Shown one piece after another: positions 6,664 to 12,823 of a stretch of 12,823 bases of DNA. Numbering within the stretch: position 1 is the stretch's first letter; the number at the start of each line of letters is the position of its first letter. The DNA is from Methanoregula sp. UBA247 (GTDB taxonomy: Archaea; Halobacteriota; Methanomicrobia; Methanomicrobiales; Methanospirillaceae), in the NCBI GenBank assembly GCA_002495055.1, contig DADR01000053.1, forward strand, positions 43,900-56,722, written 5' to 3'. The notes beneath the pieces were generated by a model. It saw only the letters and a program-made list of their open reading frames with translations, searched no databases and was not told the DNA's origin. The translations under genes were made by a program, and so were the position numbers.

Positions 6664-9207
6664 ATGCCAGTCCTTGATCTGGATTCGGTCAAGGGTCTTT
6701 CTCATCAGGAAGCAGCGGAAAAAATCAGGACCGAGGGATTTAACGAACTCCCTGAATCAAAGAAACGCGGCATTTTCGGCATTATCGTTGAAGTTATCAA
6801 AGAGCCGATGTTTATCCTGCTGGTAGCAAGCGGTCTGATCTATTTTGTCCTTGGTGATGTTACCGAAGGCCTCATGCTGATGAGTTTTGTGGTTGTCATC
6901 ATCGGCATCACTGTTTACCAGGAGCAGAAGACCGAACGGGCATTAGAAGCACTGCGAAATCTTTCAAGCCCCCGTGCGCTGGTGATCCGGGACGGTGAAC
7001 AGAAAAGGATTGCAGGCCGCGAGGTGGTAACCAGCGATATTCTCATCCTTGTTGAAGGCGACAGGGTCCCGGCTGATGGTATCCTCCTTTCCTCCAATAA
7101 TGTATCCATTGATGAATCGCTCCTTACGGGAGAATCAGTCCCGGTCCGGAAAATTTCGTGGACGAAAGGAGTGAAAGCGGAACGGCCGGGTGGTGACGAC
7201 CAGCCGTTTGTCTATTCCGGAACAATGGTCGTGCAGGGGCAGGGCCTGGCAGAGGTCAAATCGACCGGAGCCCGGACCGAGATGGGCAGGATTGGCACTG
7301 TCCTGCAAACAGTGGAACGCGGAGAGACCCGGCTTAAAGAGGAGATTTCAGGAATTGTCCGGACGATTGCCATTGTCGGTCTTTTCCTGTGCGGCATCAT
7401 TGTTGTTGTATACGGGATGACGCGGGGCAACTGGATCGAGGGGTTCCTTGCGGGGATTACCCTGGCAATGGCAATCCTGCCGGAAGAATTTCCCGTCGTC
7501 CTGACCATATTCCTGGCGCTTGGTGCATGGAGAATCTCCCGGAAAAATGTGCTGACCCGTCAGGTGCCTGCAATAGAAACGCTTGGTTCGGCAACCGTGC
7601 TGTGCGTGGACAAGACCGGCACCCTCACCCAGAACCGGATGTCAGTACGGAAATTTTTTTCACAGGGTGAGATGTGTGACCATGATTCAATGGGAGTTAA
7701 TTGTGTTGCTGAAGTCTGCCATGACATTGCAGAGTACAGTATTCTTGCATGCAAAAAGGACCCCTTTGATCCCATGGAAAAAGCCCTGGTGCAGCTTGGC
7801 GAGGGGGACTTTAAAAAGACTGAGCATATTCATACCAACTGGGAACTGGTCCAGGAATACCCGCTTTCACCAGATCTTCTCGCCATGTCAAATGTATGGC
7901 GATCTCCCGATGGTAACGATTACGTTATTGCAACAAAAGGAGCACCGGAAGCAATTGCAGATCTGTGTCACTTCAGTCCACAACAGCAGAAGGATCTCGC
8001 GATACCCGTAGATGTCATGGCTGCCGAAGGGCTTCGCGTGCTTGGAGTGGCTAAAGCTTCGTTTACCAAGCCTGAATTGCCAGACGGACAGCATGATTTC
8101 ACGTTTACCTTCCTTGGGCTCGTCGGATTTGCCGACCCGGTCCGTCCTCAGGTGGCAGAAGCGGTACGTGAATGCTATACAGCAGGGATCCGGGTGATCA
8201 TGATTACCGGGGATTATCCACTCACTGCCCAGAATATCGGACGACAGATCGGTCTTGACCGGACCGACCAGTGTATCACCGGCGCTGAACTCGATCTGAT
8301 GAGTGAAGCTGAGCTCAGAGAGCGAATCAGTACCGCAACACTCTTTGCAAGGGCAGTACCGGAACAAAAACTGCGTATTGTCAATGCTCTCAGGGCTAAC
8401 GGTGAAGTTGTTGCCATGACCGGTGATGGGGTGAACGACGCCCCTGCCTTAAAATCCGCAGATATAGGGATAGCCATGGGGGGCCGGGGAACCGATGTCG
8501 CCCGCGAATCTTCGTCGCTTGTCCTCCTGGATGACAACTTCACGTCCATTGTTTCTGCGGTCCGGCTGGGACGGAGGATTTTTGATAACCTGAAAAAAGC
8601 AATGGCATATATCTTCTCCGTCCACGTCCCCATCGCAGGTATGTCGCTCATTCCTGTGCTCTTCAACATGCCGCTCGTCCTGCTGCCGGTCCATATCGTT
8701 TTTCTCGAACTGATTATTGATCCAGCCTGTTCAATCGTATTTGAATCACAAAAAGAAGAGCCGGACGTCATGAACCGCCCGCCCCGGCACAAAGAAGAAG
8801 GGCTCTTTACCCAAAAAATTCTTGCACTCAGTCTCCTGCAGGGATTTGTCGTATTAGCCGTTACCCTAATCATACACCTGAGTGCCGTGAGCCGGGGCTT
8901 TAATGAGGCAGAAGTGAGGACCCTGACGTTCACGACTATCGTGATTGCGAACCTCTGCCTGATCCTCACAAACCGGTCATGGTCTGAAACACTGGTAACG
9001 ACAATACGCACCCCCAACAAGGCGATGCGGTGGGTATTTGCAGGAACGATAAGTTGTCTTATCCTTGTCCTCTTCCACCCATTATTCCAGGATCTCTTCA
9101 GGTTTGGTACCGTACCATTTGTTGACCTCGTCGTCTGTAGCATAGCGGGAGGAATGAGTGTTGTCTGGTTTGAGTGTTACAAGTACTGGAGCACAAGACA
9201 AAGCTGA
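6664..9207 (+). CDS. P2-type cation-transporting P-type ATPase
   Basis: This 847-residue membrane pump has the full P-type cycle machinery. Visible are a cation-ATPase N-terminal domain (about 8-60), the actuator TGES at 155-158, the M4 motif PEEFP at 273-277, the phosphorylation motif DKTGTLT with D316, the nucleotide-binding KGAPEA beginning at K425, and the hinge TGDGVND at 586-592 (D588, D592). About ten membrane helices are arranged 2+2+6. M6 carries ELIIDP (E682, D686). There are no N-terminal heavy-metal CxxC motifs, so it is not a P1B metal pump. M4 PEEFP and the M5 segment SVHVPIAG differ from the PEGLP/PEGIP and Asn/Glu pattern of well-studied Ca2+ pumps. The ion (Ca2+, Mg2+, Mn2+ or other) therefore cannot be called. 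The ATG at 6664 is the only plausible start, since a TGA lies in frame at 6628. Its ribosome binding site is poor. It appears monocistronic. Confidence 0.94.
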   Translation: MPVLDLDSVKGLSHQEAAEKIRTEGFNELPESKKRGIFGIIVEVIKEPMFILLVASGLIYFVLGDVTEGLMLMSFVVVIIGITVYQEQKTERALEALRNLSSPRALVIRDGEQKRIAGREVVTSDILILVEGDRVPADGILLSSNNVSIDESLLTGESVPVRKISWTKGVKAERPGGDDQPFVYSGTMVVQGQGLAEVKSTGARTEMGRIGTVLQTVERGETRLKEEISGIVRTIAIVGLFLCGIIVVVYGMTRGNWIEGFLAGITLAMAILPEEFPVVLTIFLALGAWRISRKNVLTRQVPAIETLGSATVLCVDKTGTLTQNRMSVRKFFSQGEMCDHDSMGVNCVAEVCHDIAEYSILACKKDPFDPMEKALVQLGEGDFKKTEHIHTNWELVQEYPLSPDLLAMSNVWRSPDGNDYVIATKGAPEAIADLCHFSPQQQKDLAIPVDVMAAEGLRVLGVAKASFTKPELPDGQHDFTFTFLGLVGFADPVRPQVAEAVRECYTAGIRVIMITGDYPLTAQNIGRQIGLDRTDQCITGAELDLMSEAELRERISTATLFARAVPEQKLRIVNALRANGEVVAMTGDGVNDAPALKSADIGIAMGGRGTDVARESSSLVLLDDNFTSIVSAVRLGRRIFDNLKKAMAYIFSVHVPIAGMSLIPVLFNMPLVLLPVHIVFLELIIDPACSIVFESQKEEPDVMNRPPRHKEEGLFTQKILALSLLQGFVVLAVTLIIHLSAVSRGFNEAEVRTLTFTTIVIANLCLILTNRSWSETLVTTIRTPNKAMRWVFAGTISCLILVLFHPLFQDLFRFGTVPFVDLVVCSIAGGMSVVWFECYKYWSTRQS

Positions 9208-9291
9208 GCGGGGATGAGGGAATTATTCTGGCCGTCATAAGATTCTGTCTCCACCTGAGTTGCAATGCCACCCGCAGATGCACAAAAGCCG

Positions 9292-9312
9292 TATTTTAAA
9301 ACGGTTTATAGA
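9292..9312 (+). promoter_or_regulatory. Possible TATA region of the small broken gene
   Basis: TATTTTAAAA (9292-9301) and TTTATAGA (9305-9312) are TATA-like and lie 23-43 bases before the ATG at 9335. Use of the first would place the start near 9322, just before the GGAG element at 9328-9331. The same stretch holds an imperfect inverted repeat, GCCGTATTTTAAAACGG. The promoter call rests on composition and spacing. Confidence 0.35.
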
Positions 9313-9334
9313 ATGGATTTACTGAAAGGAGATT

Positions 9335-9665
9335 ATGAAAAAAAATTGGAATAATTATTGCATTTTTTCTTATTGCGATAATTGCAGGAGATTTATTTTT
9401 TTTCAATACCTCAACTATGGGAGCCGGCAATCCAAGCTATCCACGAGATTTCGGGGTTTTTACTACACTTGAGAAGACTGTTATTCCTGTTCCCGTGCCT
9501 TTGAACTCACCGAATCTTCTTCCTTATCAGGTTGTGAACTTTTCACTCTATGGTTATAGCGTCTGGCAGTATGGCGGGGGGCTTGAGTATGAAAAAAGAC
9601 TGGACATTATGCCACCTGCATATACCAGTGTATCAGCTGTCAATACTGCAACAATAGGAAAATAA
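9335..9665 (+). pseudogene. Frameshifted and truncated exported protein, N-terminal remnant resembling TIGR03768-type metallophosphoesterases
   Basis: An AAAGGAGATT-ATG start at 9335 is followed by an A8 run. In the ATG frame translation stays out of register with the signal segment. Removing one A joins the start to an ideal signal-anchor, MKKIGIIIAFFLIAIIAG, and then an open frame to a TAA at 9663-9665, about 109 residues in all. The exported part contains FTTLEKTVIPVPVPL, LLPYQVVNFSLYGYSVWQYG and YEKRLDIMPPAYTS. From memory this resembles the segment just before the catalytic region of TIGR03768-family metallophosphoesterases, in which an FFxISDIHITDKE-like motif should follow. That motif is missing here. 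The same frame after the stop reads SFLRIETDTGRIHVSRE, a weak echo of it. The frameshift could be a sequencing error, but the early stop and loss of the catalytic domain argue for a decayed gene. Family assignment is tentative; the frameshift itself is clear. Confidence 0.6.
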
Positions 9666-9971
9666 TCATTTTTAAGAATTGAGACTGATACCGGCCGTAT
9701 CCACGTCAGCAGAGAATGCACACGAGGAACAGCTGCTGGAACGAAACTGCGCCAGGGGGCACCACAAAAGCCATCGTGTCCACAGGAGTCCCTGCATTGG
9801 TTCTTATCATTGTTTTCTGCCGTATCAGGTTTGTGTCGGGAATCGGAACAGACACCGCGACAATACATACATTAAAACAGACCAGGGGCAATCCTGGTAT
9901 TCATTTGTCCACACGCTTTTTATTTTTACAGCCCGCAGGCATACGGAGAATTAAAAACGATGCTGCAGTCA
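9666..9971. other. Non-coding or decayed spacer between the broken gene and the histidine kinase
   Basis: No frame here has a ribosome binding site and protein-like composition together. Short open frames exist on both strands (for example 9716-10069 plus and 9706-9891 minus) but look like chance. The plus-strand frame of the preceding remnant continues without a further stop from its TAA at 9663 to about 9870. This is compatible with decayed 3' sequence of that gene. Near 9953-9957 the minus strand has a T5 run just after the kinase stop. Confidence 0.45.
9953..9957 (-). terminator. T5 tract after the histidine kinase gene
   Basis: The minus strand reads CGTTTTTAATTC starting 14 bases after the kinase stop codon, followed by further A/T-rich sequence. 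It is a plausible weak archaeal terminator for the CheR-PAS and kinase unit, inferred from position. Confidence 0.28.
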
Positions 9972-11228
9972 TCAGTCCTTCATCAGGTTTGCTCCTGCCA
10001 TACGCCACGTCCCTTTCGGCACCTTCATCTCAAACCGTGCTCCTTTGCCCGGCTCGCCGTTCTCGGTAATCGTGATACCCGTAATGGAGAGGATATCCCG
10101 GGAAAGAGCTAATCCAAGGCCGGTGTTTTTCCCGAATTCCCGCTCGAAGATTTTCTCTTTTTCTTCAGCCGGTACACCCACACCGTCATCCTCGCATACG
10201 ATAATCTGATCCCCCCCACGGTCCCGGACAGAGAACCGGATAGTCGTGATCTTCCCCCCGTACCGTACCGCATTGTCCATCAGGTTATAGAAGACCTTGA
10301 CAATCAGCAGATCAGCGAACACTTCCGTATGGGGGGGCAGGTTGTTTTCCACGAGGATCTTGATCTTTCCAAGCGGGGCTTCCTTTGCCGCTGTCCCGAT
10401 GAGCGTATGAGTATTCTGCCAGACCGGTGCCTGGATACCGATCTTCTCGTATTCTTTGGTAAACCGGATCATGACGGAGATCCGCTGTGCGGCAGTTATT
10501 GCCTTAAGGAAATACTCGCGGAGTGTGGGATCGGGCTGCTTCTTTTCCAGGAGGGTGAGAAATCCCTCCAGCACAGTCAGCTGGTTGTTGATGTCATGCC
10601 GGGTAATGCTGGAGAGCATGTTGAGTTTTTTATTGGACACACGCAGTACCATCTCCATCTGCCTGATTTCTGTGATGTCACTGACTGCCACTCTTACCTC
10701 GGGGGTGTCAGTAATACGGATACTTTCCAGCCGGGCAGGGAACGTGGATCCATCACCCCGCTTAAGCATGATAGTGTGGGATAGTTTTTTTCCCCGATTT
10801 ACTACATTCATGAAATACTGGTCCCACAGGTCAAGATCTTCAGGAGCAATGAATTTCCTGAACCGTGCACGGACCAGTTTGCTCCGCTCCACGCCAAGAA
10901 GAGTTGCACCGGTAAGGTTCACCTCCTCAATCACTGCCTCTTTGCTGAGCGTGAGATAGCCGACGGGGGCAAAGTCATACAGGTCCAGGTATTTGTCCCG
11001 CGACTCCTCAAGCACGTGCTGCACTCTCCTCAGTTCTTCAGCCTGAGTTTCGAGCTCGATCTGGTGTACCTGGAGTTCGTGGATGAGTTCTTCTGCTTTC
11101 TGCACCTTTAAGTCGGGAGGGTGCTTCGGGAAGTGTGCGAGCTGCTGCTCTGCATAATCCCGCAAAGAATGATCGGTGCCGATGGTGTCCGTGTTCCTCT
11201 CTTCCGGTTTCTTTTTTCCTGCAGCCAT
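9972..11228 (-). CDS. Soluble PAS-domain sensor histidine kinase
   Basis: This is a 418-residue kinase without membrane segments, so it should act in the cytoplasm. Residues 40-80 form a coiled coil (KAEELIHELQVHQIELETQ). Residues about 80-190 are a PAS domain starting DLYDFAPVGYLTLS and ending in AVSDITEIRQME. The dimerisation/phosphoacceptor segment is ITRHDINNQLTVLEG with H211, an H-box variant frequent in methanogen kinases. The ATPase domain has an N-box NLMDNA (N315, N319), G1 DDGVGV (347-352) and G2 GKNTGLGLAL (366-375). No receiver domain is attached. The start is ATG at 11228 rather than the adjacent TTG, supported by GAGGG at 11233-11237. It overlaps the TGA of the upstream CheR-PAS gene by one base, so the two are translationally coupled and probably act in one signalling pathway. 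The ligand is unknown and no response regulator lies within the window. Confidence 0.92.
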   Translation of the reverse strand: MAAGKKKPEERNTDTIGTDHSLRDYAEQQLAHFPKHPPDLKVQKAEELIHELQVHQIELETQAEELRRVQHVLEESRDKYLDLYDFAPVGYLTLSKEAVIEEVNLTGATLLGVERSKLVRARFRKFIAPEDLDLWDQYFMNVVNRGKKLSHTIMLKRGDGSTFPARLESIRITDTPEVRVAVSDITEIRQMEMVLRVSNKKLNMLSSITRHDINNQLTVLEGFLTLLEKKQPDPTLREYFLKAITAAQRISVMIRFTKEYEKIGIQAPVWQNTHTLIGTAAKEAPLGKIKILVENNLPPHTEVFADLLIVKVFYNLMDNAVRYGGKITTIRFSVRDRGGDQIIVCEDDGVGVPAEEKEKIFEREFGKNTGLGLALSRDILSITGITITENGEPGKGARFEMKVPKGTWRMAGANLMKD

Positions 11229-12823
11229 CAAACCCTCTTCTTGTTCCGCCGACCGGGTTTGCCTTTCTCTCCTTCTTTTCCCTGGGGAGTGATATCTTCC
11301 ATCGCAAGGAGAATGAAGTGTGTCACACCCTCTTCGTCAGGGATCCGGCGGGCATTGAGGAGAAGGATCCGGTGCCCGATGCCGGGGAAATCGTGCTCAA
11401 TCCTGAAATTATCAAAGGCCGTATCCTTTGGAAGCACGGTCTCCAGCAGTTTCCGAAGCCCGGGAAGGTCCCACTGCCGGTCACCCAGAGCAAAGAGCGA
11501 CCGTCCCTGCGTCTCTTCCGTGGTCACGCCAAAGGTCTGGTAGAATGTTCGGCTCGCAGAAACCACCTCAAATGTGCCGTTTAAGACGAGCAATGGCTCC
11601 CTGACCGTATCAACAATGTTCTGTGCATAGTTGCGGGCAGCCAAAGCCTCGGCCTCGACCGCTTTCAGCGCTGTTATATCAGAGAACGTCAGAACAACGC
11701 CATCGATCATATTCTCAAAAGTACGGTACGGCATAATGCGTACATGGTACCATTCATTACCGGTCGTACGTACATATTTCTCCCGGGGAATGAGTGATTC
11801 AAGGACCTCATGGACATCGGGGATCAGGTCCACATCCGGAATCAGTGACCGGATATCGGCAAGCGGGCGTCCCGTATCCGATGCGGCAAACCGGAATACC
11901 TTTGTTGCATCGTGGGTGAACCGTTTGATGGCGAGGTGGTCATCCAAAAATATCGTGCCGACATTGACGTTTTCGAGCAGGTTCTTCATGTCATTCTGGA
12001 TGTCAGTAAGCTGCTCTATCTTTGCCTGAAGTTCTGAATTCACGGTTGTGATCTCTTCGTTCACCGACTGGAGTTCCTCTTTTGACGTCTCGAGTTCCTC
12101 ATTGGTGGACTGGAGTTCCTCGTTGGTGGACTGGAGCTCTTCGTTAGTAGATGTGAGTTCCTCGTTTGTTGCCTGCATTTCCTCGATGGTAGCCTGCAGG
12201 TTCTCTTTTGTGTACGCAAGGTCCTGCTCCAGTTCCTCCACGCGCTTTGTCGATCCTTTTTTGTTAACCCGCGTTATTTTCCCAGGTTTCTCCGGCAATG
12301 GCAATTGGGTGTCCTGGAAACTTATGAGCAGCAGGTCCCGGGTTGCCTCAGGATCTAAAAGAGGACGCACGGTCAGGTCGACTCCATGAACACCGCCGTT
12401 TGTCTTGACCGGCAGGTCTTTTAAGGCAACCTGCGTCTTTTTCATGGTGGCGGTCAGGATGGCAGAGCGCAGTTCCACCGGGAGCCCTTCGCGAGCCATC
12501 TCGATCACATTTAAGCTTGCCTGCCCCTGTGCCGGCTGCAGGTACTTCCCCGTATTACCATGCACGAAGACGATGTTTCCCTTGTCATCTGTGATTACCG
12601 ACGGGGGTGCATAGGACTGGAGGAGCACACGCCGGATGAGTTCGGCAAAGTTCTCCTTCTCCTTCATATCCGATGGCTTACCCGGCTCCTTTTCAGTCTT
12701 ATTACCGATCCACGCATAGCGTGGTTCCATCAGCGACCGGGCAGATGCAAGAGAGCGTTTTGTGGTGTAGATCTTCCACTTTTTATTGACCGGAGCGAAG
12801 AGATCGGTAAAATTCCCGATACC
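11228..12823 (-). CDS. C-terminal part of a CheR-type methyltransferase/PAS fusion protein (partial; possibly CheB-CheR-PAS)
   Basis: The frame is open from the right edge to a TGA at 11228-11230, giving 531 residues with no true start inside. An internal ATG at 12730 is not the start. The first residues, GIGNFTDLFAPVNKKWKIY, match the C-terminal end of CheR methyltransferase domains as found in CheB-CheR-PAS hybrids. Next come a PAS-like segment (about 60-170, with PPSVITDDKGNIVFVHGNTG), a long coiled coil with TNEELQS-type heptads (about 194-281), a second PAS (about 285-390, containing TFSDIT), and a third PAS (about 395-515, ending LLAMEDITPQG). The tail is Lys/Arg/Gly-rich. Such hybrids are known in bacteria and methanogens and are thought to act in chemosensory-like or phosphorelay control, but their reactions are poorly known. 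The next gene is a PAS histidine kinase overlapping by TGATG. Whether a CheB domain is present lies outside the window. Confidence 0.88.
   Translation of the reverse strand, partial: GIGNFTDLFAPVNKKWKIYTTKRSLASARSLMEPRYAWIGNKTEKEPGKPSDMKEKENFAELIRRVLLQSYAPPSVITDDKGNIVFVHGNTGKYLQPAQGQASLNVIEMAREGLPVELRSAILTATMKKTQVALKDLPVKTNGGVHGVDLTVRPLLDPEATRDLLLISFQDTQLPLPEKPGKITRVNKKGSTKRVEELEQDLAYTKENLQATIEEMQATNEELTSTNEELQSTNEELQSTNEELETSKEELQSVNEEITTVNSELQAKIEQLTDIQNDMKNLLENVNVGTIFLDDHLAIKRFTHDATKVFRFAASDTGRPLADIRSLIPDVDLIPDVHEVLESLIPREKYVRTTGNEWYHVRIMPYRTFENMIDGVVLTFSDITALKAVEAEALAARNYAQNIVDTVREPLLVLNGTFEVVSASRTFYQTFGVTTEETQGRSLFALGDRQWDLPGLRKLLETVLPKDTAFDNFRIEHDFPGIGHRILLLNARRIPDEEGVTHFILLAMEDITPQGKEGEKGKPGRRNKKRV
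12038..12172 (-). repeat. In-frame 21-bp tandem repeat encoding TNEELQS heptads
   Basis: About six 21-base units inside the CheR-PAS gene encode TNEELTS, TNEELQS, TNEELQS, TNEELET, SKEELQS and VNEEITT. Two adjacent units near 12091-12132 are nearly identical in DNA (CTGGAGTTCCTC and GTTGGTGGA blocks). The heptad length and Glu/Leu spacing indicate a continuous coiled-coil signalling helix between PAS domains. Similar repeats are common in this protein family. Confidence 0.85.

Noticed and set aside
8214..9143. 309-residue minus-strand frame opposite the P-type ATPase
   Set aside because: It is a shadow of the ATPase coding strand: Ser/Arg-rich, low complexity, no start signal, while the plus strand encodes conserved motifs throughout.
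9716..10069. 117-residue plus-strand frame overlapping the kinase 3' end
   Set aside because: It has no ribosome binding site, overlaps the kinase C-terminus on the other strand, and has no coherent domain. Its hydrophobic patch looks accidental.
12038..12172. Tandem repeat considered as a CRISPR-like or non-coding satellite
   Set aside because: The units are in frame, have no spacers and encode canonical TNEELQS coiled-coil heptads known from CheR-PAS proteins.

Overview
The window looks like a chromosomal segment of a methanogenic euryarchaeon, most likely of the order Methanomicrobiales (Methanoregula- or Methanosphaerula-like). This is an inference from gene content and style: archaeal GGAGG/GGTGAT ribosome binding sites, AT-rich TATA-like promoter elements, a Thr/Ala-rich lipoprotein PstS, an AbrB-PhoU fusion regulator, and a cytoplasmic PAS histidine kinase whose H-box reads HDINNQL. 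No rRNA, tRNA, CRISPR array or insertion sequence was seen.

Left edge (1-660): the C-terminal end of an unidentified plus-strand gene enters from outside, followed by a T7 tract and about 400 bases with no convincing gene. The phosphate locus follows (661-6430). On the minus strand a tight operon reads pstS, a fused pstC-pstA permease, pstB, phoU and a possible 61-residue downstream protein. Divergent from pstS, across a 133-base intergenic region with an (AT)6 tract, lies a plus-strand gene for a PhoU protein with an N-terminal AbrB/SpoVT DNA-binding domain. Together they would form a high-affinity ABC importer: PstS captures phosphate outside, the PstCA polypeptide forms the channel and PstB supplies ATP hydrolysis. 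The lone PhoU probably talks to the transporter, and the AbrB-PhoU protein is a good candidate for the transcriptional regulator. No PhoR/PhoB pair is visible.

Middle (6431-9971): a monocistronic P2-type cation ATPase (847 aa), then a broken small gene. That gene has a ribosome binding site and ATG, but its signal-anchor segment is one base out of frame at an A8 tract, and the frame stops after about 109 codons. The remnant resembles, from memory, the N-terminus of TIGR03768-type metallophosphoesterases, and about 300 bases of non-coding or decayed sequence follow it.

Right part (9972-12823): a two-gene minus-strand signalling unit joined by a TGATG stop/start overlap. It comprises the C-terminal 531 residues of a CheR-type methyltransferase with a long TNEELQS-repeat coiled coil and PAS domains (its N-terminus lies outside the window), then a soluble PAS histidine kinase. 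The most interesting points are the PstC-PstA fusion with an extra hydrophobic linker, the two different PhoU proteins around one promoter region, and the frameshifted, truncated exported-protein gene.
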